64,000 bases of DNA from Portulaca oleracea (taxonomy: Eukaryota > Streptophyta > Magnoliopsida > Caryophyllales > Portulacaceae). Made by a program: the position numbers and the translations under genes. Position 1 is the stretch's first letter. The number at the start of each line of letters is the position of its first letter. Location of the stretch: positions 18,216,001 through 18,280,000 of the forward strand of contig CM055888.1 in the NCBI GenBank assembly GCA_029582165.1, in the 5' to 3' direction. The notes beneath the pieces were generated by a model. It ran no database searches. It saw only the letters and a program-made list of their open reading frames with translations, and was not told the DNA's origin. Shown here piece by piece: positions 41,520 to 52,216 of the stretch.

Positions 41520-41777
41520 TTTGATCAATCTTTGGTGCAAAAGATTGTAAGGTTCACGGTTTAGGGGATTTGGATGGGTAATGGACGAGAGAGGTTTGTG
41601 TTTGGGGCGGATTGTGTTTGGGCTATGGGTTCTTTGTGGAGTTGATAGTTCTTTATGAGTTCTTGATGGGTTCTTGGAAGAACAATGGTGGCGTGATGAT
41701 GGTGGGACGATGGGAATGGATTTTGGTGGAAAGATGGTGAAAAGATGGATCAAGAACTAAGAGAATCAATCTCCTAA

Positions 41778-41789
41778 GCTCTGATACCA
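41778..41789 (-). other. B1 primer binding site
   Basis: GCTCTGATACCA, the complement of TGGTATCAGAGC, 4 bases from the LTR edge at 41794. It shows that the LTR at 41794-42742 served as the 5' LTR of B1. Confidence 0.88.
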
Positions 41790-41793
41790 ATTT

Positions 41794-42742
41794 TGATGTA
41801 TAATGAGACCAAGGATGATCAAATTATACAAAGGCTAAGGATCTTTAAAAACCAAGATAAGAATCTTGCTTCTCAAAGTTCTTAAAGGATCCAAAATGGA
41901 ATGAAAAGGTATGTAGATAAACGAAAAGATGATGGAGTTCTTTTACCAAGATTGAAGATCAGTTGAAGTTTTGATGCATGGTGAATGAATGACGAATTGA
42001 AGGAATGAACGATTGATGAATGATGATGAACGACAACTCCTTAGACGTTTGTGGGACGAATATGGATGATTGAATGCTTGATGAATTCTTATTGAATTCT
42101 TGATGAATGTCGTTTGGATGGATGGATGATAATGGCGATTGAAGCTCCTTTGAAGGATAAAGACACACCACCTTCAAGACTCTTCAATTCCTTCCTTTCA
42201 CCATCTAAGATAGCCAATCTTAGAATAGAAGAAGGGGAAGACTCGTTCTCCCTCAAGAGAAACGAATGCTCTAGCACAAAACTAGAGAGAAAACAACACC
42301 TTGTGTTTGTATTTGATTTATTGAATGACTTGAATTGAATGAATTACAAGGCACCCTAAGGGGTCTATTTATACTAAATGGTAGCCCCCTTAGGCGTGTA
42401 CAAATCAAGAAAAAGGGGTAAACTAGCTTACATCATCCAATACAAGAATGACATCACAAAGAAACAAATGAACTAAACTAGATTACATTTGATGATAACT
42501 CTCTCAATTCGTATCTGAATTTAAAGATTCTTGAGCCATATGAAAGCTCTTTGAATGTAGAGTAATCCACTCTAGGACGTCTTCCATGATATCCTTATGG
42601 TTCTTGAGTTAGAGAGCTAATCATCACTCCTTCATGGTTAAGACCATTCGAATGTAAACCAAATGTGATGGTTTGAAGCTCCTTATCAATGTAGCTTAGT
42701 ATTTGGCTTCCATGATGTAGGTTTGGAACCAAATCTACATCA
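41794..42742 (-). repeat. LTR shared by B1 (5' side) and B2 (3' side)
   Basis: 949 bp, on the minus strand TGATGTAG...TATACATCA. On its low-coordinate side lie the primer site and gag of B1. On its high-coordinate side lie the purine tract (42743-42750) and integrase end of B2. One LTR therefore joins two internal regions, giving an LTR-internal-LTR-internal-LTR dimer. Tip palindrome at 42713-42742. Confidence 0.88.
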
Positions 42743-45737
42743 TTCCCCCTAGTTGAAAAGAGTTTGTCCTTAAACTAGGAAGTTCTCCCATATCTCCATA
42801 AAAAGGCTTGAGATCACTCACATTAAAAGTGCAACTCCCTTCATAGTCTTCTCCAAGTCGTAACTTATATGCATTATCACCAATCTTCTCCAAAACTTTA
42901 TAAGGACCATCCCCTCTTGGTGCAAGCTTACCTTTCCTTTTAGAAGGAAATCTTTCTTTCTTCAAGTGAATCCAAACAAGGTCTCCCGGCTCAAATACAA
43001 CCTTCTTCCTTGACTTATTCACCCTACTTGATACACTTGAGGTATACTTCTCAATTTTAGCTTGAACCTCCTCATGTAGCTTCTTAATCTCTTCCACCCT
43101 TTTGTTAGCTTCAAAACTAAACTTCGTTGATGTAGAGATGGGCGTGAGATCCATAGGTTGGAGAGGGTTCCTTCCATAAACAACTTGAAAAGGTGATAAC
43201 CCTGTGGCTTTACTTGGACTCCGATTGAAGGCAAATTCGGCATGACATAGAAGAGTATCCCAACCCTTCTTGTCTTTACTTACCAATATCCGAAGAAGAG
43301 CTCCCAAAGTTCGATTAGTCACTTTGGTTTGTCCATCCGTTTGTGGATGACATGCGGTGCTAAACTTCAAAGTTGTACCAAGCTTCTTCCATAAAGTAAG
43401 CCAAAAATGACTAAGGAATTTGGAATCTCGGTCACTTACCATGGTCTTTGGAATGCCATATAGCTTCACTATTTCTTCAAAATAAAGATTTGCAACCTTA
43501 GTAGCATCATAAGTAGTATGGCATGGACTAAAATGTGCCATCTTCGAAAATCTATCAACGACCACCATGATAGAATCTTTGCCTCTTTGTGTTCGTGGAA
43601 GACCAACAACGAAGTCTAAGCTCACGTCTTCCCACGGATGATGTGGAATGGGCAAATGAGTATACAACCCTTGTGGTAAAGCATGTGCTTTTGAAATATT
43701 GCATGTATTACACCTCTTTACCATATGCTCAACATCTTTAATCATGCTTGGCCAAAAATAATGCTCCTTCATCATAAGGTAAGTCTTTTCAATTCCAAAG
43801 TGACCCGCCAATGATCCTCCATGGACCTCCATGATCAACAACTCTCGAATGCTACTTTTAGGAATACAAAGTTGATTCCCTTTGAATAGAAACCCATTTT
43901 CAATGTGGAATAGTTGGTGAGGGTGCTTCTTACAAAGCTCATATACCTCCTTGAAATCCTCATCATTTTCATACAACTCTTTAATATGCTCAAAACCAAG
44001 GACTCTTGAATCTAATACATGGGTAAGTAAGTACCTTCTTGATAAAGCATCCGCTCCTTTGTTAAGATGAACCGCTTTATTTTTGATCACAAAGTGGAAT
44101 GCTTGCATATACTCCACCCATTTAGCATGCCTTGGGTTCAACTTGTGTTGCCCTTGGATGAACTTAAGAGCCTCATGATCACTATGTAAGATGAATTCTC
44201 CACTTAGAAGATAATGCCTCCAATGCTCAAGAGCTCTTATGATGGCATAGAACTCTTTATCATAGCTGTTATACTTCCTCTTAGCTTCATTCAACTTCTC
44301 ACTAAAGTAAGAAATGGGGCGACCTTCTTGGGTTAGGACGACTCCAATTCCTACTCCACTTGCATCCACTTCAACTTCAAATACTTTGTCAAAACATGGT
44401 AAAGCAAGAATAGGTGCATGACATAATTTCTCATTAATCACTTCAAACGCTTCATTAGCACCTCTAGTCCATATAAACTCCTTTCCTTTCAACAACTCGG
44501 TCATAGGTGCAAGAATGGAGCTAAAATTCTTTATAAACCTTCTATAGAAAGATGCTAAACCATGAAAGCTCCGTACCTCATGAATGGAATTTGGTGTAGG
44601 CCACTCTTGAATAGCTTTCACTTTCTCCTTGTCGACTTGTATTCCATCTTGTGAAAGAACATATCCAAGGAACACAATCTTGGATGAGAAGAAATGGCAC
44701 TTCTCCAAAATGGCGTATAGCTTCTCTTTCTCCAAGATATACATGACCGACTCTAAATGCTTCACATGTTCTTTTTCACTTCTACTATATACAAGAATAT
44801 CATCAAAGTAAACCACAACACATTTACCAATAAGAGGCTTCAATACATGATTCATTAAACGCATAAAGGTCGATGGTGCATTTGTAAGATCAAATGGCAG
44901 CACAAGCCACTCATATAAACCTTCCTTGGTCTTGAATGTCGTTTTCCACTCATCTCCTTCATGAATCCTTATTTGATGATATCCACTCCTCAAATCAACT
45001 TTAGAGAACACAACACTTCCATGTAGTTCATCAAGTAGATCCTCAAGGCGTGGGATTGGGAATCTATACTTGATTGTGATTTTGTTTATGGCTCGACAAT
45101 CCATACACATTCTTTGTGAGCCATCTTTCTTGGGCACAAGTAAGACCGGAAGAGCAAATGGACTCATGCTTTCACGTACCAAGCCTTTGGATAAAAGCTC
45201 ATCTACTTGCCTTTTCACTTCTTGAGCTTCTTTTGGATTCATTCGGTAGGCCGGTTTGTTGGGGAGCATAGAACCCGGAACTAGATCAATCTTGTGCTCA
45301 ACTTCCCTTCTTGGAGGTAATCCCTTGGGCATCTCTTTTGGGAACAAGTGTTTGAAACGTTCCAAAAGGGGGTGAAGACGTGCATGCTCAATAGTTGGGG
45401 ACGCTTCTTCCTCCTCCAAGTTTGCTAAAATAAGATCTTTATGCTCTTGAAATTCATGATGTTCGGCCTTCATGAACGTCACTATGTTAGTCTCCTCCTT
45501 TTGTGGTTGTTGTTGGGGACGTATGATCGATGATGGTGAGAGAGGAGCCAAAGTGATCTTCCTTTTGTTGAGAATAAATGAATAGGTGTTCATTCTCCCA
45601 TCATGCGTAACACTCCTATCAAAAAGCCAAGGTCTCCCAAGCAAAATATGACAAGCATCCATAGGAATTACATCACACCAAATAGAATCTTTGTAGCTTC
45701 TACCAATAGAGAGACTTACAAGAACACGATGAACCAC
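42735..45737 (-). CDS. B2 protease end-RT-RNase H-integrase
   Basis: 1,000-codon open frame, the longest intact pol here. It starts within protease (HRVLVSLSIG, HILLGRPWLFDR), then RT ([28 protein letters not shown]), RNase H (VDASG ... ADALSRRY), the integrase zinc domain (EVHGGSLAGHFG ... CNTC), [16 protein letters not shown] and the GPY region. Two changes matter: LPFDLTN for MPFGLTN in RT, and QTDGQTKV for QTDGQTEV (codon 43323-43325), which removes the catalytic Glu of integrase. The purine tract has five Gs instead of six, so the LTR-encoded tail is out of frame. The frame breaks upstream by a one-base loss at about 45769. Confidence 0.87.
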   Translation of the reverse strand: MVHRVLVSLSIGRSYKDSIWCDVIPMDACHILLGRPWLFDRSVTHDGRMNTYSFILNKRKITLAPLSPSSIIRPQQQPQKEETNIVTFMKAEHHEFQEHKDLILANLEEEEASPTIEHARLHPLLERFKHLFPKEMPKGLPPRREVEHKIDLVPGSMLPNKPAYRMNPKEAQEVKRQVDELLSKGLVRESMSPFALPVLLVPKKDGSQRMCMDCRAINKITIKYRFPIPRLEDLLDELHGSVVFSKVDLRSGYHQIRIHEGDEWKTTFKTKEGLYEWLVLPFDLTNAPSTFMRLMNHVLKPLIGKCVVVYFDDILVYSRSEKEHVKHLESVMYILEKEKLYAILEKCHFFSSKIVFLGYVLSQDGIQVDKEKVKAIQEWPTPNSIHEVRSFHGLASFYRRFIKNFSSILAPMTELLKGKEFIWTRGANEAFEVINEKLCHAPILALPCFDKVFEVEVDASGVGIGVVLTQEGRPISYFSEKLNEAKRKYNSYDKEFYAIIRALEHWRHYLLSGEFILHSDHEALKFIQGQHKLNPRHAKWVEYMQAFHFVIKNKAVHLNKGADALSRRYLLTHVLDSRVLGFEHIKELYENDEDFKEVYELCKKHPHQLFHIENGFLFKGNQLCIPKSSIRELLIMEVHGGSLAGHFGIEKTYLMMKEHYFWPSMIKDVEHMVKRCNTCNISKAHALPQGLYTHLPIPHHPWEDVSLDFVVGLPRTQRGKDSIMVVVDRFSKMAHFSPCHTTYDATKVANLYFEEIVKLYGIPKTMVSDRDSKFLSHFWLTLWKKLGTTLKFSTACHPQTDGQTKVTNRTLGALLRILVSKDKKGWDTLLCHAEFAFNRSPSKATGLSPFQVVYGRNPLQPMDLTPISTSTKFSFEANKRVEEIKKLHEEVQAKIEKYTSSVSSRVNKSRKKVVFEPGDLVWIHLKKERFPSKRKGKLAPRGDGPYKVLEKIGDNAYKLRLGEDYEGSCTFNVSDLKPFYGDMGELPSLRTNSFQLGGMM

Positions 45738-45757
45738 TCGAATTCCCTTCCCATGAC

Positions 45758-46627
45758 TTAACCATTGATGGTGTAAGGGGATGGGTTTGGACTAACCTCC
45801 AATTGTAGTTTGTTCACCATGGTTGTAGAGGCGGCATTAGTGCAACTTCCTCCATCAATGATTAGAGAACACACCTTGCCTTGAATAGTACATCTTGTGT
45901 GAAAGATGTTCTCCCTTTGTTCTAGATCATTTGGAACACTAGCAACACTTAAGGCCCTTCTTACTACTAACATTTCTCCTTCATCGGCCTCTTCTACCTC
46001 CTCTTCCTCATTCACGTCTTTTTCTTCTTCTTTCTCATGTTCATCCTCATGATACTCCGGTTCTACATACAAAGCACTTTGATATTCTACCAAAGATACT
46101 ACTCTTTTGTTAGGACACTCCGACGCATAATGTCCTAAGCCTTGACAACGAAAACACCTCCTTGGGGCTAGGGGTTTTGGTTATTGGACGTGGGGTTTGG
46201 AAATGGATGGGGGTTGATTTTGTGGTGCTCTTGTGTTTGGTTGTTTTGTGGGGAATGTGGGTTTTTGTGATGGATTGTATGGGCGTGTGTTTTGTGGGGT
46301 TTTGTATGTGGTTGGGTATTTGGACACGTTTTCTTTTCCTCTTTCCTTTCTTTAACTTTCTACTATTAAGGCCAAAGAACTCAATTCGTCCAAAGATTGG
46401 TAAGGGTGTAATTCAACAATGTTACGAATCCAATCATTTAGACCATATAGAAAACGTACCAAGGTTTGAGGTTCATCCTCTTGGAGATCACAACGCCAAA
46501 GGATATGCTCGAATTCCTTTGTGTATTCCTCAACACTTTTGCTCCCTTGGACCTAACGTTGCAATTTATAATAGTTATCTTGGAGTTAACTTGGTGGTAG
46601 GAACTTTTGTTGCAACTTCTTCTTCAT
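45758..46627 (-). pseudogene. B2 gag end and protease start
   Basis: From 46093 down to 45758 the frame is open: VEYQSALYVEPEYHEDE, acidic linker and protease IIDGGSC, ending YTING where relatives read YTIQW (frameshift). From 46627 to 46094 the gag end is present (LQDNYYKL, VEEYTKEFEHILWRCDL, zinc knuckle CFRCQGLGHYASEC) but has stops, including TAA for a Glu codon at about 46182. It is cut at 46627 by the LTR of element F through the shared word CAT. Confidence 0.82.
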
Positions 46628-47347
46628 AAGGATGTCATGGAAGTCATCCTAGAGTGGATTAATCTACATCCAAGGAGCTTTCATATGGTTCAAGAATCTT
46701 GAAATTCGGATATAAATTGAGAGAGTTATCATCAAATGTAATCTAGTATAGTTTACTTGTTTCTTTATGATGTCATACTTATGTAGGATGATGTAAGCCT
46801 CAAGAGGCCTAGTTTCTTGATTGTACACGCCTAAGGGGGCCTCCAACTAGTATAAATAGACCCCTTAGGGTGCTTCATTTCAACATCTCATACAATTGAA
46901 TAATAAACACAAATTCTCTCTAAAGTTGTCATGCTTTAGTTTCTAGCATTTTTAGCTAGGATTCGAATTCCTTAAGGGGATTTCGATCAAATCTTCTCTT
47001 CTAGTCCAAGAGGGAGCAATCTTGGATGGTGCAAAGGAGGAGTTGGATATCAAATTGATTGTGGTGCGTCTATATCAATCAAGGAGGTTTCCATTGCCAT
47101 TTCTATCTTGTTTTCGCGTTTTACGAGTTGATCTTCATCATTGGTATGATCTTAGCTTTGTCTTTGTTTCTCTTGATTGTCATTCTTGTCATAATCCATA
47201 GAACTCTCGTCCAAAAGCCATTCGTTTTATGCCATTGTCATTCGTTTTGTGCGTTTCTTTGAGAAATCAACAATCACAAGTTCTTACTTGTGAACGATCC
47301 GTTTTCATTTCGTGTATAATGGATTAGTTTTGATTCATTATGCATCA
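46628..47347 (+). repeat. Element F 5' LTR, left end missing
   Basis: 720 bp matching 52215-52934 of the 3' LTR, ending ATTATGCATCA. The first about 146 bp of the LTR and about 330 bp of the neighbouring B2 gag are both gone, so one deletion removed the original left junction. TATA box near 46854 in the CCTAAGG/CCTTAGG inverted repeat. Confidence 0.85.
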
Positions 47348-47351
47348 AAAG

Positions 47352-47363
47352 TGGTATCAGAGC
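47352..47363 (+). other. Element F primer binding site
   Basis: TGGTATCAGAGC, exact, 4 bases after the LTR. Confidence 0.88.
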
Positions 47364-47412
47364 TTAGCTTGTTGATATCTCTCGTTTCTTGCATTGTTTT
47401 ACACCTTGTTTT

Positions 47413-47710
47413 CATCACATTCACACGCCACCCTTGAGTTCTTCCAAGAACTCATCAAGAACTCATCAAGAATTCATCAAGAATTCATAAAGAACCTTAA
47501 GATCTACAAAGAACCCTATTACCAAACACTAACCTAGCCAAATCCGTCCCTTACCCCATCACATTTACACGCCATCCTTGAGTTCTTCCAAGAACTCATC
47601 AAGAACCCATCAAGAACTCATCAAGAATTCATCAAGAATTCATAAAGAACCTTAAGCTCCACAAAGAACCCTAAGACCAAACACAAACCTAGCCAAATCC
47701 GTCCCTACCC
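47413..47710 (+). repeat. Tandem duplication in element F leader
   Basis: The leader segment starting 'catcacattcacacgcc' (47413) is repeated from 47557 ('catcacatttacacgcc'), unit about 144-154 bp, with repeated 'catcaagaactcatcaagaa' words. Element D has it once, so its leader is shorter. No gene here. Confidence 0.8.
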
Positions 47711-47746
47711 TACGAGAGTTCTAATTTGACATCAAGATTGAATCAA

Positions 47747-50692
47747 ATGGACGAGTCTCAATCTAGTTCACCTAAGGATGCCGACGCTATGAGGTTGCGA
47801 ATTGATATGTTGCAAAAACAATTAAAGACCTATATGGATTTGAACCGTGCTTTACAAAAGAAGTCTTTAAATGTTGATGAAGATGCTTCACATGGCACGC
47901 CTAGTTCATTCTCAAGAAGAGGTGAACGTTTTGATTTTAGAGTTGAAATACCCGAATTTGATGGTAGTTTAGATCCGGAGGTATTTCTTGATTGGATTCA
48001 AACGGTTGAAAGAGTGTTTGATTTGAAAGAAGTTAATGATGAACTAAAAGTGAAGTATGTAGCATTGAAGTTGAGAAAGCATGCTTCTATTTGGTGGACT
48101 AACTTGCAAAAGAAGCGTCAAGCAAAGGGAAAGGACAAAATTCGTTCATGGGAAAAGATGAAGTCCAAATTACAAGGCAAGTTTCTACCCCAAAGCTACG
48201 TCCAAGACAATTATGTCAAGCTCCAAAAGCTAGTTCAAGGATCCAAATCGGTGGAAGAGTATACCAAGGAGTTTGAACATCTCCTTTGGCGTTGTGATTT
48301 GAAGGAGAATGAGCCACAAGTTTTGCACGTTTTAATTGGTTTAAATGATTGGATACGTAATATTGTTGAGTTACATCCTTATCAATCATTGGATGAATTA
48401 AGTACTTTGGCCTTGAAAGTAGAAAGGCAAAGGAAAGAAAGAGGAAAAGATACCATGAGAACGTACCCTACACAATCCAAACCTTATACCACACGTCCAC
48501 CTACCCAAACACAATACAAAACTCCACAAAATCAACCCCCATCCTCCCAAAAACCCTACGGAAAAACCCCACAAAATCAGCCACAAAATCCCCCATCCAA
48601 ACCCCACGTCCAAGAACCAAGGACACTACCTCCAAGAAGATGTTTTAGGTGCCAAGGATTGGGCCATATTGCATCGGAATGTCCCAACAAACGTGTAGTC
48701 TCTCTTGTTGAGTATCAAAGTGCTTTATATGTGGAACCAAGTTGCCATGAAAGTGAATATGAAGAAGAGCAACTTGAGGAGGAGAATGACGTTTGTGAAG
48801 AGGAAAATGTGGAAGAAGCAGATGATGGAGAATTACTTGTGTTGAGGAGGGCATTAAGCGTGGCTTCTACACCAAACGAATTGGAGCAACGTGAAACTAT
48901 CTTCCATACTAGATGTACGGTTCAAGGGAAGGTATGTTCACTCATTATAGATGGTGGTAGTTGTACTAATGCGGCCTCCACTACAATGGTTGAAAAATTG
49001 AAGTTAGAAGTGAGTTCTCATCCCTCTCCTTACAATATACAATGGTTGAGTCATGGGAAGGGTATCAAGATTGATAAACGTGTGCTTGTATCTTTATCCA
49101 TTGGGAAGAGTTATAAAGATCAAATATGGTGTGATGTAATACCAATGGATGCTTGCCACATTTTGCTTGGGAGACCTTGGCTTTTTGATAGGTACGTCAC
49201 ACATGATGGGAGAATGAACACTTATTCCTTCACCATCAACAAGAAGAAGATCACATTGGCCCCTTTGCCACCTTCTTCTATCATTCGGCCACCCCAACAA
49301 AAAGAGCAAGAGAAGGAGTCCAATATTGTTTCTTTGCTAAAAGCGGATCAACATGAGTTCCATGAGCAAAAGGAGTTGATTTTGGCTAATTTGCAAGAGG
49401 AACAAGCTTCCCCAACTCGTGAACACCCACGGCTCCAACCCATCCTAAGGAGGTTCAATCATTTGTTCCCTAATGAGATGCCACACGGTTTGCCACCAAG
49501 AAGGGAGATAGAACACAAGATTGATCTCATTCCCGGAGCCATCCTTCCAAACAAAGCGGCGTGTAGAATGAACCCTAAAGAAGCTCAAGAGGTACAAAAA
49601 CAAGTTGATGAGCTACTTTCAAAGGGTTTGATAAGGCCTAGCATGAGCCCATGTGCCGTCCCGGTGTTACTAGTTCCAAAGAAAGATGGTTCGCAACGCA
49701 TGTGTATGGATTGTAGGTCCATCAACAAGATAACTATCAAGTATAGGTCCCCTATTCCACGCTTGGAGGATCTACTTGACGAGTTATATGGGAGTATTGT
49801 CTTTTCTAAAGTGGATTTGAGAAGTGGATACCACCAAATCCGTATCCATGAAGGTGATGAATGGAAAACGTCTTTCAAGACAAAAGAAGGTCTATATGAA
49901 TGGTTAGTCATGCCATTTGGTCTCACTAATGCACCTTCTACTTTCATGCGCTTAATGAATCATGTATTGAAGCCTTTGATTGGCAAATGTGTAGTAGTGT
50001 ACTTTGATGACATTCTTGTATATAGTAAGAATGAGCTTGATCATGTAAAGCATTTAGAGCTAGTCATGTGTATCTTGGAGAAAGAGAAGCTCTACGCAAA
50101 CATGGAGAAATGTTCCTTCTTCTCACCCAAGGTCGTCTTCCTTGGATATGTGCTATCACAAGATGGTGTTCAAGTGGATCAAGGAAAGATCAAAGCCATA
50201 CACGAATGGCCTACACCAACGTCCATCCATGAGGTACGATCATGTCATGGTTTAGCTTCCTTCTATAGAAGATTTATCGAGAATTTTAGCACTATTATGG
50301 CTCCTATGACCGAGTTGTTGAAAAATAAAGAGTTTGAATGGAGTAGAAGTGCTGAAAGGGCGTTTGAAGTAATCAAAGAGAAGCTTTGTAATGCACCAAT
50401 ACTTGTCTTGCCATGTTTTGATAAAGTCTTTGAAGTTGAAGTAGATGCAAGTGGTGTTGGTATTGGAGCGGTTTTGTCTCAAGAAGGAAGGCCAATTGCT
50501 TATTTTAGTGAGAAGTTGAATGAGACAAAGAGAAAGTATAGTACGTATGACAAAGAGTTCTATGCCATTATACGAGCTCTTGAGCATTGGAGACATTATC
50601 TACTAAGTGGAGAGTTTATTCTTCATAGTGATCACGAAGCTCTCAAATACATCCAAGGGCAACATAAACTTAAACCACGACATGCCAAATAG
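47747..50692 (+). CDS. Element F gag-protease-RT-RNase H
   Basis: Best-preserved polyprotein. Start MDESQSSSPKDADAM (an in-frame upstream ATG lies at 47726). Gag core about residues 60-245; zinc knuckle CFRCQGLGHIASEC from residue 299; protease IIDGGSC with Asp 402; [12 protein letters not shown] and YFDD at 752-755; RNase H VDASG with Asp 900. It ends at TAG 50690-50692, where relatives have TGG (Trp of RHAKW). A second stop, TAA 50714-50716 for CAA, lies in the same phase. With both read through the frame is 1,489 codons to 52216. Both nonsense changes are C-to-T type transitions, as expected of methylated transposon DNA. Confidence 0.9.
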   Translation: MDESQSSSPKDADAMRLRIDMLQKQLKTYMDLNRALQKKSLNVDEDASHGTPSSFSRRGERFDFRVEIPEFDGSLDPEVFLDWIQTVERVFDLKEVNDELKVKYVALKLRKHASIWWTNLQKKRQAKGKDKIRSWEKMKSKLQGKFLPQSYVQDNYVKLQKLVQGSKSVEEYTKEFEHLLWRCDLKENEPQVLHVLIGLNDWIRNIVELHPYQSLDELSTLALKVERQRKERGKDTMRTYPTQSKPYTTRPPTQTQYKTPQNQPPSSQKPYGKTPQNQPQNPPSKPHVQEPRTLPPRRCFRCQGLGHIASECPNKRVVSLVEYQSALYVEPSCHESEYEEEQLEEENDVCEEENVEEADDGELLVLRRALSVASTPNELEQRETIFHTRCTVQGKVCSLIIDGGSCTNAASTTMVEKLKLEVSSHPSPYNIQWLSHGKGIKIDKRVLVSLSIGKSYKDQIWCDVIPMDACHILLGRPWLFDRYVTHDGRMNTYSFTINKKKITLAPLPPSSIIRPPQQKEQEKESNIVSLLKADQHEFHEQKELILANLQEEQASPTREHPRLQPILRRFNHLFPNEMPHGLPPRREIEHKIDLIPGAILPNKAACRMNPKEAQEVQKQVDELLSKGLIRPSMSPCAVPVLLVPKKDGSQRMCMDCRSINKITIKYRSPIPRLEDLLDELYGSIVFSKVDLRSGYHQIRIHEGDEWKTSFKTKEGLYEWLVMPFGLTNAPSTFMRLMNHVLKPLIGKCVVVYFDDILVYSKNELDHVKHLELVMCILEKEKLYANMEKCSFFSPKVVFLGYVLSQDGVQVDQGKIKAIHEWPTPTSIHEVRSCHGLASFYRRFIENFSTIMAPMTELLKNKEFEWSRSAERAFEVIKEKLCNAPILVLPCFDKVFEVEVDASGVGIGAVLSQEGRPIAYFSEKLNETKRKYSTYDKEFYAIIRALEHWRHYLLSGEFILHSDHEALKYIQGQHKLKPRHAK

Positions 50693-50719
50693 GTTGAGTT
50701 CATGCAATCATTCTAATTT

Positions 50720-52216
50720 GTGATCAAACACAAGGCCGGGCATTTGAATAAAGGTGCCGATGCTCTTTCAAGAAGGTACTTACTTACACATATTCTTGAT
50801 TCAAAAGTTGTTGGATTTGATCATATTAAGGATTTGTATGAGGAAGATCAAGATTTCAAAGAAGTATTTGAGCTCTCAAAGAAGCATCCACACGAGATGT
50901 TTCATATTGAAGAAGGGTTTCTTTTCAAAGGAAATCAACTTTGTATCCCAAGGAGTAGTTTGCGTGAATTATTGATCATGGAGGTTCATGGAGGAGCCTT
51001 AGCTGGTCACTTTGGTATTGAGAAGACTTATTTGATGATGAGAGATCATTATTTTTGGCCAAGCATGATCAAAGATGTCGAGCATATTGTAAAAAGATGT
51101 GGGACTTGCAACCTTGCCAAGTCTCATGTTCTACCACAAGGGTTATACACGCCTCTACCTATTCCCTACCATCCATGGGAAGATGTGAGTCTTGACTTCG
51201 TTGTGGGTCTACCAAGGACTCAAAGAGGGAAAGATTCTATTATGGTTGTTGTTGATAGATTCTCAAAGATGGCACACTTCATTCCTTGCCATACTACCTA
51301 TGATGCTACCAAAGTTGCAAATCTTTACTTTGAAGAAGTTGTGAAGTTACATGGTATTCCAAGGACTATGGTGAGTGATAGAGATTCAAAATTCCTTAGT
51401 CATTTTTGGATTACATTATGGAAGAAGTTGGGTACAAAGCTCAAATTTAGCACGGCATGTCATCCCCAAACGGATGGACAAACGGAAGTTGTCAACCGTA
51501 CGTTGGGAGCCTTATTACGAGCTTTGGTGAGCAAGGACAAGAAAAGTTGGGATACTTTGCTAAGTCATGCTGAATTTGCTTATAATCGGAGTCCAAATCG
51601 AGCTACAAAGTTATCTCCGTTTGAAGTTGTGTATGGTAAGAACCCTCTCAAGCCTATGGATTTATCTCCTATGTCTACATCAATTAAATTCAGTTTTGAA
51701 GCTAGTAAAAGAGTGGGGGAGATTAAGAAGTTACATGAGGAGGTTCGTGAAAAGATTATGAGGTATACCCAAAGGGTTGAAGAGAAGGTCAATCAAAAGA
51801 GGAAGAAAGTTATTTTCAAACCTGGAGACTTGGTATGGATACATCTCAAGAAAGAAAGGTTTCCAAGTAGAAGAAAAGGGAAATTGAAACCAAGAGGTGA
51901 TGGTCCTTTTGAAGTCATTGAGAAGATCGGAGATAATGCATATAAGTTGAAGCTAGATGATGGTTATGAGGGAAGTTGCACTTTCAATGTAAGTGATCTC
52001 AAACCTTATTATCAAGAAGGAGAAGAACTTCCTAGTTTGAGGACAAACTCTTTTCAACTAGGGGGGAATGGTGTAGATTGGGTCTCAAATCTCCATCATG
52101 AGCATCAGAAGTTAGACATCATCTACAAGGAGCTTGAAACAATCATGGTTGATACACGTCCAACTTGTTTCTCAAGTGAAGGGTTGATGATTTCCTCTCT
52201 AACTCAAGAACCATAA
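50720..52216 (+). CDS. Element F integrase with LTR-encoded tail
   Basis: Same phase as the upstream polyprotein. It holds the RNase H end ([18 protein letters not shown]), the zinc domain ([12 protein letters not shown] ... CGTC), and a DDE core with Asp at polyprotein residues 1150 (LDFVVG) and 1211 (VSDRD) and Glu 1247 (GQTEVV), a D-35-E spacing normal for retroviral-type integrases. Then EIKKLHEE, DLVWIHLKKERFP, GPFEVIEKIGDNAYKL and SDLKPYY. The last 48 residues (GVDWV ... LTQEP) are encoded inside the 3' LTR. Confidence 0.9.
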   Translation: MIKHKAGHLNKGADALSRRYLLTHILDSKVVGFDHIKDLYEEDQDFKEVFELSKKHPHEMFHIEEGFLFKGNQLCIPRSSLRELLIMEVHGGALAGHFGIEKTYLMMRDHYFWPSMIKDVEHIVKRCGTCNLAKSHVLPQGLYTPLPIPYHPWEDVSLDFVVGLPRTQRGKDSIMVVVDRFSKMAHFIPCHTTYDATKVANLYFEEVVKLHGIPRTMVSDRDSKFLSHFWITLWKKLGTKLKFSTACHPQTDGQTEVVNRTLGALLRALVSKDKKSWDTLLSHAEFAYNRSPNRATKLSPFEVVYGKNPLKPMDLSPMSTSIKFSFEASKRVGEIKKLHEEVREKIMRYTQRVEEKVNQKRKKVIFKPGDLVWIHLKKERFPSRRKGKLKPRGDGPFEVIEKIGDNAYKLKLDDGYEGSCTFNVSDLKPYYQEGEELPSLRTNSFQLGGNGVDWVSNLHHEHQKLDIIYKELETIMVDTRPTCFSSEGLMISSLTQEP

